Origin: Serratia nematodiphila DZ0503SBS1
GTDB taxonomy: Bacteria > Pseudomonadota > Gammaproteobacteria > Enterobacterales > Enterobacteriaceae
Reading direction: 5' to 3'
DNA length: 64,000 nt
Assembly: GCF_000738675.1 (NCBI RefSeq)
Contig: NZ_JPUX01000002.1
Location: forward strand, 248,001-312,000
Shown here piece after piece: positions 8,474 to 16,503 of this stretch; position 1 is the first letter of the stretch; each line of letters begins with the position of its first letter. The translations under genes and the position numbers were made by a program. Under the pieces are notes generated by a model. The model searched no databases. It had not been told where the DNA came from and saw nothing but the letters and a program-made list of their open reading frames with translations.

Positions 8474-9209
8474 CCGCCGTCGATGCTGTAAAACGCGCCG
8501 GTGGTGAAACTGCTGTCGTCCGAAAGCAGGAAGGCCACCGTTTTCGCCACCTCTTCCCGCGTCGCCATCCTCCCCATCGGGTGCGAAGCGGCCATCTGCG
8601 CCCGCGCCGACGCCGGCAGTTCCCCCATCGCCGGCGTATCTACATAACCCGGCCCGACGGCGTTGACGCGCACGCCGCGCGTAGCGAATTCCAGCGCCGC
8701 CGAGCGCGTCAGGCCCAGCACGCCATGCTTGGCGGCGGTATAGGGCGCAATCCCGGCAATGCCCACCACGCCGTTGGCGGAAGAGAGGTTCACCACCGCC
8801 CCCCGCCGCCGGCGACGATCGCCGGCAGGCCGTACTTCATGCCGAAAAACGTGCCGCCCAGGCAGGTGGCGATCACCTCATGCCAATCTTCGACCGCGTA
8901 CCGATCGATATCCACCTCGTGCGGGCCGGTGATCCCGGCGTTGTTGACCAGCAGATGCAGCGCGCCGCAGCGCCGCACGATCTCTTCAATACCCTGCTGC
9001 ACCGACTGCGCGTCGCGCACGTCCATCCGCAACATCATCACCCGCCGGCCGTCGGGATCGAGCCGCGCGGCGGCGGCGGCGAGAGGCGCAGCATGGCGGC
9101 CGGTCATCACCACCGTGGCTCCGCGCCGAAACAGCTCGGCGGCGATCGCTTCGCCAATGCCGGTGGACGCGCCGGTCACCAGCGCCACCCGATGTTTGAA
9201 ATCTTGCAT
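8458..9209 (-). pseudogene. SDR-family oxidoreductase, frameshifted
   Basis: Two overlapping reading frames together make one short-chain dehydrogenase of about 250 residues. The first (start 9209) carries the Rossmann motif TGASTGIG and NNAG; the second carries the catalytic Ser (NLSSANG) and Tyr-x-x-x-Lys (YTAAK) and ends in a normal SDR tail. The frames switch at the six-C run 8799-8804 (G on the coding strand), where one extra base restores GGGGAVVNLSS. The enzyme would be an NAD(P)-dependent alcohol dehydrogenase or ketoreductase. Either the gene is broken or the run was miscounted in sequencing. Confidence 0.85.
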
Positions 9210-9514
9210 AGCCGTTCTCCTGCAAAGTTGAGTTCAAGGGGAACAGGCTAGCGCCGGCAAGTGACAGTTTGCGGCAGCAGTGATGCCCAACGCGGCGAGG
9301 AATAAAAGGAGTAATGCTTATCAATATTTTATCTATACGATGGAAGTAAATTGTATAACCATTTTATTTTCATCATTAAATGTGTAAGGCGCACCCACTC
9401 TGACGCCAAAACTCATTATAACTTTTTATATATTAGTTAGATTAAACCCCTATTTTCCCCGCTGTCACAAAACTGTCATAGATAAACGCATCTTAACTTT
9501 TCGGAGCATTTATC
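9210..9514. other. AT-rich intergenic region, Pho-box promoter
   Basis: A 305-base gap between the divergent SDR gene and the pyruvate-kinase-like gene. Apart from the Pho box at 9462-9479 it is AT-rich and holds no convincing gene. Confidence 0.6.
9462..9479 (+). promoter_or_regulatory. Pho box (PhoB site)
   Basis: CTGTCAC-AAAA-CTGTCAT is two 7-base direct repeats with a 4-base spacer, the exact architecture of the enterobacterial Pho box (CTGTCAT-N4-CTGTCAT/C). It ends 35 bases before the start of the pyruvate-kinase-like gene, so PhoB would act as activator. The site is plain in the sequence; regulation is inferred. Confidence 0.8.
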
Positions 9515-10948
9515 ATGGCAAAGACTCGCATTATCGCTACCATCGGCCCCGCCTCTCGCCACATCAACACGTTGGCAGCGCTGGAAAAAGCCGGCATGTC
9601 CGTCGCCCGATTGAACGGTTCGCACAACACGCTCGACTGGCATGCGGAAACCATCGCCCTGCTGCGTAAAACGTTGCCGGATACGCCGGTGCTGTTGGAC
9701 ATTCCCGGTAGAAAAATCCGCACATTGCAACTGAAACACGAACCCTCATTCACTAAAGGGCAAACGCTGATCCTCACGACCGATACCTCGCATAACGGGG
9801 AGGAAAAAGTCCCGGTGGGGTACGGCCGGTTGCATGAACGGCTGACGGTGGGCGATAAGGTTTTCGCCGATGATGGCACCCTCTCGTTTCAGGTCGTTAA
9901 CATCGTCGATCGGGACATCCACCTGCGGGCCGACATGGACGGCCAACTGAAAAGCCGCAAAGGCATCAATGTGCCTGGCATCGATCTCGGGCAGGCGCTG
10001 ATAACGGAGAAAGATCGCGACATGATCGCCTTCGCCAAAGCGCATCAAGTGGACTACATCGGCATAAGCTTCGTCGAAAGCGCGGCACACATCAACGCGA
10101 TCAGAACGCTGATCGGAGGCGATACGCCCCGCATCGTGGCGAAAGTGGAAAACAGCGGCGGCATAGAGCATCTGGAGGAAGTCATCGCCGCCGCCGACGT
10201 TATCATGATCGATCGCGGCGATCTGGCGGTGGAAACCTCGATCGACCGCGTTTCTCTCTACCAAAAACAGATCCTCCGAGCCGCCTCCCATGCGGGCAAA
10301 CCCACCATCGTGGCGACGGAATTGCTGCACAGCATGATAGAGAACCCGCTGCCAACCAAAGCGGAGGTCAGCGACATCACCAACGCGGTGCTGGATGGCG
10401 CCGCGGCGGTGATGCTCTCCGGTGAAACCGCCGTAGGCCGCTATCCTCTGGAGGCCGTTGCCCGTATCGCCAGCGTAGCCCATCAGGCGGAACAGCATTT
10501 AGCGCATGCGCCCCACTCATCCCCCCCTGCGCAGGTTGACGATATTCGACAGGCTGTCGGCGCCCTTATCCGCGCCTTGCCGATCTCCCGGGTGGTGGTG
10601 TTTTCTCGCACAGGTTACAGCGTGCGCATCGCCGCCATGGCCAACATCGGCCTCCCGATCGTCGCATTCGGCAACGATGCGGCGACGGTGCGCAGCTGGA
10701 ATATGCTGCCAGGCATCACCGGCCTGACATTGCCTCGGATCGATCTGACACAGCCGGAAACCGAACGTTTGGCTCTGAATGTCCTGTCAGACAATGGATT
10801 GATAAATCGGCACGATGTTTTGCTGCTGGTCAGCGCCCAGCAAGACAATCAGCATATCAGCGGGAATATTTTGCGCACGCTCAGCGCCGATGCCTACCTG
10901 CAATCTGACGCGGCGCGGGAACCTCACCGGAAAGAAGAGGTGGCCTGA
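9515..10948 (+). CDS. Divergent pyruvate kinase paralogue
   Basis: A 477-residue protein of full pyruvate-kinase length, expected to convert PEP and ADP to pyruvate and ATP. Most catalytic residues are present: Arg32, Asn34, Ser36, Asp62, Arg69, Lys210, Glu212, Asp236 and Thr268. The usual LDTKGPEIRT motif reads LDIPGRKIRT, so the potassium-binding Thr is Ile63 and the Glu that marks potassium-dependent enzymes (Glu117 in rabbit muscle) is Lys67. Lys here is characteristic of potassium-independent pyruvate kinases. MVARGDLG reads MIDRGDLA. GGAG precedes the ATG. Its stop overlaps the next start (TGATG), tying it to a TSUP and an AEC transporter. It is unlikely to be the housekeeping enzyme given the Pho box and divergence. 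Confidence 0.82.
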   Translation: MAKTRIIATIGPASRHINTLAALEKAGMSVARLNGSHNTLDWHAETIALLRKTLPDTPVLLDIPGRKIRTLQLKHEPSFTKGQTLILTTDTSHNGEEKVPVGYGRLHERLTVGDKVFADDGTLSFQVVNIVDRDIHLRADMDGQLKSRKGINVPGIDLGQALITEKDRDMIAFAKAHQVDYIGISFVESAAHINAIRTLIGGDTPRIVAKVENSGGIEHLEEVIAAADVIMIDRGDLAVETSIDRVSLYQKQILRAASHAGKPTIVATELLHSMIENPLPTKAEVSDITNAVLDGAAAVMLSGETAVGRYPLEAVARIASVAHQAEQHLAHAPHSSPPAQVDDIRQAVGALIRALPISRVVVFSRTGYSVRIAAMANIGLPIVAFGNDAATVRSWNMLPGITGLTLPRIDLTQPETERLALNVLSDNGLINRHDVLLLVSAQQDNQHISGNILRTLSADAYLQSDAAREPHRKEEVA

Positions 10949-11682
10949 TGGATAATCATGCGTTGTTCTATCTGGTGATTGCGCTATTTGCCGTGATCCA
11001 ATCGGTTTTCGGCATGGGCATCTTGGTGTTCGGTACACCGACGCTATTAATGCTGGGCGTTGATTTCTCCTCCGTACTTGGGCTACTGCTGCCGTCGTCG
11101 GTGCTGATCTCTCTGACGCAGACGCTTGGCGCCCGACGAATTGCTTTTCCCGCTCGCGAAAAGGTCAATATGCTGATTTGCGCCATTTTCGTCATTCTGG
11201 CGCTGAGCCTGGTCTTGCATTCGACGCTGAAGATGAATGTCGATCTGCTGGTGGGCGCCATCCTGCTGTTTTCCGCCTTGATGCGCTTTCGTCTGTCACT
11301 GCAGGAAACCGTGAAGCATTATCTCGGCAAACATCAGCGCGCTTATATCGCAGTCATGGGCCTGATACATGGCGTCACCAACATGGGTGGCGCCTTGCTG
11401 GCACTCTACGCTACCGCCAGCCATCGCGAGAAACTGGAGATAAGAACCACCGTCTCCCGTTATTACCTGATGTTCGGTTTAATCCAATTGGCCACGCTGG
11501 CCTGCATTAAATGGCAAGCCCTGAACCTCGACGGTTTCGCCGCGGCACCGCTGGCTCTGCTGGTGTATCTGGTCGTCGGCAATCTGCTGTTCAAGAGAAC
11601 CAGCGCTCCCGTTTATGAAAAAATGGTAACCGGCTTTATTGCCTTCTATGGCGTGGCCGTTCTCACTAAAGGCTATTTATAG
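10948..11682 (+). CDS. TSUP-family (TauE/SafE) membrane exporter
   Basis: A 244-residue integral membrane protein with about seven to eight helices in two repeats. The opening VFGMGILVFGTPTLLMLG and mid-protein GLIHGVTNMGGALLALYA are the paired glycine-rich motifs of the TauE/SafE (TSUP) family, which moves sulfonates, sulfite and other organic anions. The start codon overlaps the stop of the pyruvate-kinase-like gene by one base, implying translational coupling. The substrate is unknown; an organic anion linked to PEP/pyruvate is a contextual guess. Confidence 0.85.
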   Translation: MDNHALFYLVIALFAVIQSVFGMGILVFGTPTLLMLGVDFSSVLGLLLPSSVLISLTQTLGARRIAFPAREKVNMLICAIFVILALSLVLHSTLKMNVDLLVGAILLFSALMRFRLSLQETVKHYLGKHQRAYIAVMGLIHGVTNMGGALLALYATASHREKLEIRTTVSRYYLMFGLIQLATLACIKWQALNLDGFAAAPLALLVYLVVGNLLFKRTSAPVYEKMVTGFIAFYGVAVLTKGYL

Positions 11683-11689
11683 GCTCCCC

Positions 11690-12622
11690 ATGACGACGAC
11701 TCTCTTTTCTCTGATCCCGGTGATATTTTTAATCGCCATGGGATTCACTCTGCGGCACAAAAACCTGATCGATCGGGCTTTCTGGCTGCCCTGCGAGAAG
11801 CTGAACTACTTTTATCTCTTCCCGGCGCTGATGTTTATTCAGGTCGGCAAAGCCGACCTGAGCCAGTTTCCGGTACGGCCGATCGCCCTGTCGGTCCTGG
11901 GCGCCGTGTTGATCGGCGCCTTGTCGTTGTACCTCTGGCGAATCTGGCTAAAACAGCCCGGGCCGGTTTTCTCTTCCGTCATACAGGGCGCTCTGCGCCC
12001 CAATACCTACATCGGGGTTGCCGCAGCAGCGGCGACTTTCGGCCACACCGGCCTGACGGTGACCTCAATCAGCATCGCCGTCGCCATCCCGCTGTTGAAC
12101 GTGGCCTCGATTGTCATACTGATGCATTACGGCCAGGGCTCCCGCCCCGGCGGCAGACAGATCGCCAAAGCGCTGGGGAAAAACCCAGTGATCCTTTCGG
12201 TCTTGGCCGGTCTGGCCTTCAATGCCAGCGGCTGGTCGCTCGGCACGGCGCTGGAGAACATTCTCACCATTCTCGGCGGCGCCTCTCTGCCGTTGGGGTT
12301 GCTGGCGGTCGGCGCGGGGCTGGATATCAAGGCGGCGCGTACGGCACAGGGCCCCGTACTGCAATCGACCTTCGTCAAGTTACTGCTGGTACCGCTGTTG
12401 ACGCTGGGAATCGGCATCACCCTGGGCATCTCCGGCCCGGTGCTGGCGACTATCGTCCTGTTTAACGCCTTACCCTGTACACCTTCCGCCTACATCATGG
12501 CGAAACTGCTGGGCGGCGATCATCGCTTGTCGGCCGGTATCATCACGATCCAAACGTTGCTGGCGGCGGTCACCATTCCTGTTATTTTGCTGTTGACCCA
12601 GTTTTCAGCTCATCCAGCTTAA
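11690..12622 (+). CDS. AEC-family transporter (auxin efflux carrier-like)
   Basis: A 310-residue membrane protein with ten predicted helices and the two-repeat AEC layout; residues such as RPNTYIGVAAAAATFG and LPCTPSAYIMAKLLGGD are typical. Bacterial relatives include malonate and malate permeases. The ATG at 11690 is seven bases after the TSUP stop; an earlier in-frame start would overlap that gene. It closes the Pho-box operon and overlaps the convergent hydrolase gene by 41 bases. Organic-acid transport is the family-based expectation. Confidence 0.85.
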   Translation: MTTTLFSLIPVIFLIAMGFTLRHKNLIDRAFWLPCEKLNYFYLFPALMFIQVGKADLSQFPVRPIALSVLGAVLIGALSLYLWRIWLKQPGPVFSSVIQGALRPNTYIGVAAAAATFGHTGLTVTSISIAVAIPLLNVASIVILMHYGQGSRPGGRQIAKALGKNPVILSVLAGLAFNASGWSLGTALENILTILGGASLPLGLLAVGAGLDIKAARTAQGPVLQSTFVKLLLVPLLTLGIGITLGISGPVLATIVLFNALPCTPSAYIMAKLLGGDHRLSAGIITIQTLLAAVTIPVILLLTQFSAHPA

Positions 12623-13202
12623 GATGGGCCTCATACTTCCGCCACAACGCGTCGAACCAGCCGTCGTCTCCATGACGATCGTTGATGCGCTCGACCGCTT
12701 CCGCACACTGTCGGCGGGCCAAGGCCAACAGGCCGGCCTCGCCCGCCGATAAAACAGCCAATAAGCGCGCCATTTCCACCAGATAGTGACGGGCAAAGGA
12801 GACATCGTAATCGGTAATGTTTTTGCTGTTGTCAATCAAGTCGCACAGTTTGATGGTCTGCGCTTCCGCACAGGCCTGCGCGCTGTGCCGCAGATTGGCA
12901 TTTTTACGGTGCAGACGCTCACCGCCGTAGCTGCGAGGCTGCACGTCGGTCAACATTTCCACATAACGCTCGACCGTCGGACCGAATTCTCGCCGGATAT
13001 CCGCCAGGGTCACCGCCGTATCTTCTACCGTATCATGCAGCCAGGCAGCGGCGACCATTTCTGGCGTCGGCTTAGCCCGCCGCAGCAAATCCACCACCGC
13101 CGCTGGGTGCACGATATACGGCTCCCCGGTGAACTTGCGCCGCTGATTGCAGGCATGGTGAGCGTCATTGGCAAATCGCTGCGCTTTCAAGGTTAAATCC
13201 AT
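12582..13202 (-). CDS. HD-domain small alarmone hydrolase-like protein
   Basis: A 206-residue stand-alone HD phosphohydrolase resembling the hydrolase half of RelA/SpoT and metazoan MESH1. Metal-binding residues are visible: His32 (YIVHPAAVV), His56-Asp57, and the (p)ppGpp-hydrolase signature HDTVEDT at 56-62, with a later Asp in LCDLIDN. No synthetase, TGS or ACT domain is present. It would remove the 3'-pyrophosphate of (p)ppGpp, or act on NADPH as MESH1 also can. The C-terminus overlaps the convergent AEC gene. Confidence 0.8.
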   Translation of the reverse strand: MDLTLKAQRFANDAHHACNQRRKFTGEPYIVHPAAVVDLLRRAKPTPEMVAAAWLHDTVEDTAVTLADIRREFGPTVERYVEMLTDVQPRSYGGERLHRKNANLRHSAQACAEAQTIKLCDLIDNSKNITDYDVSFARHYLVEMARLLAVLSAGEAGLLALARRQCAEAVERINDRHGDDGWFDALWRKYEAHLKLDELKTGSTAK

Positions 13203-13330
13203 ACTTTCTCCTTATCCATATCGATTCAGTCTAACGGCAGCCATGCTGACATCTGAGTCGATTTGGTTATGAGTTATGCCGACAACGCAGCACGTAATGC
13301 GCTCACAAACGCCGCAAAGCCCGCTATTTT

Positions 13331-14125
13331 ATGCCTACTTTTTCTCATGCGAGACACCCTGTGGATACCCAACGCTACCTGCAGCATATCGGCTTTGCCG
13401 GCACCGCCCGCCCTGACCTCCCCACGTTGCAACAGCTGCACCATCGCCACATGCTGAGCGTCCCGTTCGAGAACCTGAGCATTATTTATCATCAGGGTAT
13501 TCAGCTGGCGCCCGAAGCGCTGTTCAGCAAGGTGGTCGAGCGTAACCGCGGCGGTTTCTGTTATGAGCTGAACACGCTGTTCGCCCTGCTGCTGCGAGAG
13601 ATCGGTTTCAAGGTGAGCTTCATCTCCGGCGAGATCCGCGCGCGCGACGGCCATTTCGGCCCACCCTACGATCATCTGGCGCTGCGGGTGGATCTGGCGG
13701 GGCAGGCCTGGCTGGTGGATGTCGGTTTCGGCGATTCCTTCCTGACGCCGCTGAAGATCGTCGTCGCCGAGCCGCAACCGCAGGCCAGCGGCACTTTCCA
13801 CCTGGAACGGGAAGGCGACTATTACCTGCTGGAGCGCCGCAACGGCGACCAACGCTCACATGCCAAAACGCTGTATCGCTTTACCGTTCAGCCGCGCGAG
13901 TTGCCTGAGTTCGACGAGATGTGCCGATTCCACAGCACCTCGCCGCAGTCGCACTTCACCCAGCGCCTGGTGTGTTCACGGCCGACGGAGCACGGCCGGG
14001 TGACCCTCAGCGACATGAAGCTGATCGTGACCGAAGATCACCAGCGCCACGAAACGACGTTGCATTCGGAAGAGGAACGGCGCGCCGCGCTGTGGCAGCA
14101 TTTCGCCATCGATTTGGAGCGTTGA
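13331..14125 (+). CDS. Arylamine N-acetyltransferase
   Basis: A 264-residue NAT-family enzyme that transfers acetyl from acetyl-CoA to arylamines, hydrazines or hydroxylamines. The cysteine-protease-like triad is complete: Cys77 in RGGFCYEL, His115 in YDHLALRV and Asp130 in LVDVGFGDS. The start is uncertain: ATG 13331 has no clear ribosome site, and GTG 13361 gives a length closer to the family. In NAT families close relatives sometimes release polyketide amides, but no such cluster is present. Confidence 0.88.
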   Translation: MPTFSHARHPVDTQRYLQHIGFAGTARPDLPTLQQLHHRHMLSVPFENLSIIYHQGIQLAPEALFSKVVERNRGGFCYELNTLFALLLREIGFKVSFISGEIRARDGHFGPPYDHLALRVDLAGQAWLVDVGFGDSFLTPLKIVVAEPQPQASGTFHLEREGDYYLLERRNGDQRSHAKTLYRFTVQPRELPEFDEMCRFHSTSPQSHFTQRLVCSRPTEHGRVTLSDMKLIVTEDHQRHETTLHSEEERRAALWQHFAIDLER

Positions 14126-14126
14126 C

Positions 14127-14146
14127 GGCGCCGGCGGCGCCCTTTT
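14127..14146 (+). terminator. Terminator after the N-acetyltransferase gene
   Basis: GGCGCC-GGC-GGCGCC followed by CTTTT, starting one base after the stop codon. Confidence 0.75.
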
Positions 14147-14248
14147 ATTGCGATTCTGTTACACCGATTGCATAACCGCGCTTGGCTGATTGCCAGCACC
14201 GCGACGGCAGGCATCATAGGATCATGATTCGGCAACAGAGTGCGAAAA

Positions 14249-14878
14249 ATGATCCGTGTGATACTGGTGGATGACCATGTGGTGGTGCGCTCCGGCTTTG
14301 CGCAATTGCTCAGCCTCGAGGACGATCTCGACGTGGTGGGGCAATACAGCAGCGCGGCGGCGGCCTGGCCGGCATTGCTGCGCGACGACGTCAGCGTCGC
14401 GGTGATGGACATCGCCATGCCGGATGAAAACGGCCTGAGCCTGTTGAAACGCCTGCGGGCGCAAAAGCCGCAGTTTCGCGCGATCATCCTCAGTATCTAT
14501 GATACCCCGACCTTCGTACAGAGCGCACTGGATGCCGGCGCCAGCGGCTATCTGACCAAACGCTGCGGGCCGGAAGAACTGGTGCAGGCGGTGCGCTCCG
14601 TCGATATGGGCGGCCATTACCTGTGCGCCGACGCGCTGCGGGCGCTGCGCGGCGGCGAGCAGCCGGCCACGGCGCTGGAGGCGTTGACCCCGCGCGAGCG
14701 CGAGATCTTCGATCTGCTGGTCAAAGGCGACAGCGTAAAGGAGATCGCTTTCAAGCTCGATCTCAGCCATAAAACGGTGCACGTGCATCGCGCCAACGTC
14801 CTGGGCAAACTGCAGTGCAGCAGCACCATTGAACTGGTGCATTTCGCCCTCGACCATCAGCTGCTGGCGGGGCATTGA
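14249..14878 (+). CDS. uhpA: Response regulator UhpA
   Basis: A 209-residue NarL/FixJ-type regulator. The receiver domain (1-120) has phospho-acceptor Asp54 (VMDIAMPDE) and the conserved Lys in LTKRCG; the LuxR-type helix-turn-helix follows (LTPREREIF to KTVHVHRANV). The N-terminus VDDHVVVRSGFAQLLSLE matches UhpA closely. It activates sugar-phosphate uptake genes on phosphorylation by UhpB. The stop overlaps the uhpB start by one base. GTG at 14240 is an alternative start. Confidence 0.9.
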   Translation: MIRVILVDDHVVVRSGFAQLLSLEDDLDVVGQYSSAAAAWPALLRDDVSVAVMDIAMPDENGLSLLKRLRAQKPQFRAIILSIYDTPTFVQSALDAGASGYLTKRCGPEELVQAVRSVDMGGHYLCADALRALRGGEQPATALEALTPREREIFDLLVKGDSVKEIAFKLDLSHKTVHVHRANVLGKLQCSSTIELVHFALDHQLLAGH

Positions 14879-16419
14879 TGTCGCCCCGCTTCCGGCCCTG
14901 GGTTATCTCGCTGTTTATCCTGTTGGCCTGGGGGAGCGGCTGGCTGATGCTGTGGACGCTCGGTTTCTACCTGACCCACAACGGCAATCAGGCGGCGCTG
15001 TTTCTGCCTCACGGCGTCTATCTCGCGCTGCTGATCCTGCTGGCGCGCCGCTATTGGCCCGCCCTGATAATACCGCCGGTGCTGCTGCTGTTCTGGCTGC
15101 ACGGCGAACGCCTGCTGAGCGGCTACAGCCTGCTGGCCGCGCCGTTCATCACCCTGCTCCCGGCCGCGCTCGCACAGCGATTCTGGCGCCGTTTTCCACT
15201 CTACTGGCAGCGGCTGACGCTGCTGCTGGCCGCAGTGACCGCCGCCTCGCTGCTCAATACCGCCCTGCTTGCGCCTTTCGCGCACAGCCCGGCGATGCTG
15301 CTCGGCCTGGCGTCATTTACCGGCGGCGTCTTGCTGACCCCGTTCGTCTACCTGATTTTTGAATTTCTGCGCCAGCAACACCGCTACCATCTGCTGGGGC
15401 TGGACACCAGCAACCCGCCGCTGCGCGCGTCCTTAATCATCTGGTGCAGCCTGTTTTTCGTTATCGGCATCGGCACCCAGATGGTGCTGTCGCCGGAAAT
15501 CGAACGCCTGCTGCTGATCGTGGTGTTTTTGCCGAACGTGGTGATGGCGTGGAAGTTCGGCTGGCAGGGCGGCGTGCTGTCCGGCCTGCTCGGCAGCATG
15601 ATGATCACCATCGCGCGGCAGGTCGGCGTGGGGTTCGGCAATCTGATCGAGCTGGAAATCTTTCTGGCGACGCAGGCGCTGCTCGGCATCGGTCTGGGCA
15701 TCGCCATCAGCCGTCAGCAGCACCTGGCGCAAAACCTGCACCACTATCGCCGACGCCTGGAAGAAGAGTTGGCGGCGCGGCGGGCGTTGACCGAAAAACT
15801 GATCCACACCGAAGAAGACACGCGAAAGAACCTGGCGCGCGAGCTGCACGATGAAATCGGCCAGAACATCACCGCGATTCAAATTCAGTCGCAGCTGGTC
15901 AAACGGGCGCGCGATCCGGCGCAAACCCAGGCCGCCGCGAACCAGATAGCCGATCTCGCCCGGCGCATACATCACTCCACGCGCCAGCTGCTGCGCCAGC
16001 TGCGCCCGCCCGCGCTGGACGAGCTGGCGTTCAAAGACGCGCTTCACCACCTGCTGAATGAATTCGCCTTCAGCGAACGGGGCATCCGTTGCCGTTTCGA
16101 CTACCGGCTCATCAACACGCCCGCCGGCGAGACGGTGCGTTTTACCCTCTACCGACTGCTGCAAGAGCTGCTCAACAACGTGTGCAAACACGCCGAAGCC
16201 AGCGAAGTCGCCATCGTTTTGTATCAACAGGGGGCACTTTTGCACCTCGAGGTGCGGGACAACGGCATCGGCATCCGGGCGGACAAGGTACCCGGCCTCG
16301 GCATTCAGGGGATGCGCGAACGGGTCAGCGCGCTCGGCGGCGAACTGACGCTGGACACACAGCGCGGCACGCGGGTAATTGTTAACCTGCCCACAAATTT
16401 GCAACAAACCGCCGACTAA
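14878..16419 (+). CDS. uhpB: Sensor histidine kinase UhpB
   Basis: A 513-residue inner-membrane kinase. An N-terminal MASE1-type block of about eight helices (1-285) leads into a HisKA_3 dimerisation helix with phospho-acceptor His324 (ARELHDEIGQ) and a HATPase domain (DNGIGIRAD, GLGIQGMRER). UhpB works with the membrane receptor UhpC to sense external glucose-6-phosphate and to phosphorylate UhpA. Start ATG 14878 is coupled to the uhpA stop. Confidence 0.9.
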   Translation: MSPRFRPWVISLFILLAWGSGWLMLWTLGFYLTHNGNQAALFLPHGVYLALLILLARRYWPALIIPPVLLLFWLHGERLLSGYSLLAAPFITLLPAALAQRFWRRFPLYWQRLTLLLAAVTAASLLNTALLAPFAHSPAMLLGLASFTGGVLLTPFVYLIFEFLRQQHRYHLLGLDTSNPPLRASLIIWCSLFFVIGIGTQMVLSPEIERLLLIVVFLPNVVMAWKFGWQGGVLSGLLGSMMITIARQVGVGFGNLIELEIFLATQALLGIGLGIAISRQQHLAQNLHHYRRRLEEELAARRALTEKLIHTEEDTRKNLARELHDEIGQNITAIQIQSQLVKRARDPAQTQAAANQIADLARRIHHSTRQLLRQLRPPALDELAFKDALHHLLNEFAFSERGIRCRFDYRLINTPAGETVRFTLYRLLQELLNNVCKHAEASEVAIVLYQQGALLHLEVRDNGIGIRADKVPGLGIQGMRERVSALGGELTLDTQRGTRVIVNLPTNLQQTAD

Positions 16420-16426
16420 CTAGGAA

Positions 16427-16450
16427 AAAGTCTTAGCCAGTCCGGACTTT
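16427..16450. promoter_or_regulatory. Inverted repeat before uhpC-afuABC
   Basis: AAAGTC-N12-GACTTT encloses a second palindrome AGTCCGGACT (16439-16448) in the 84-base gap between uhpB and uhpC. It could be a UhpA target controlling uhpC-afuABC separately from uhpAB; this is inference from position. Confidence 0.35.
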
Positions 16451-16503
16451 CTCTCATCCCCTTTCCCTTTCACCTTCTTATAGTCATCACCAGGGAGACG
16501 GCT

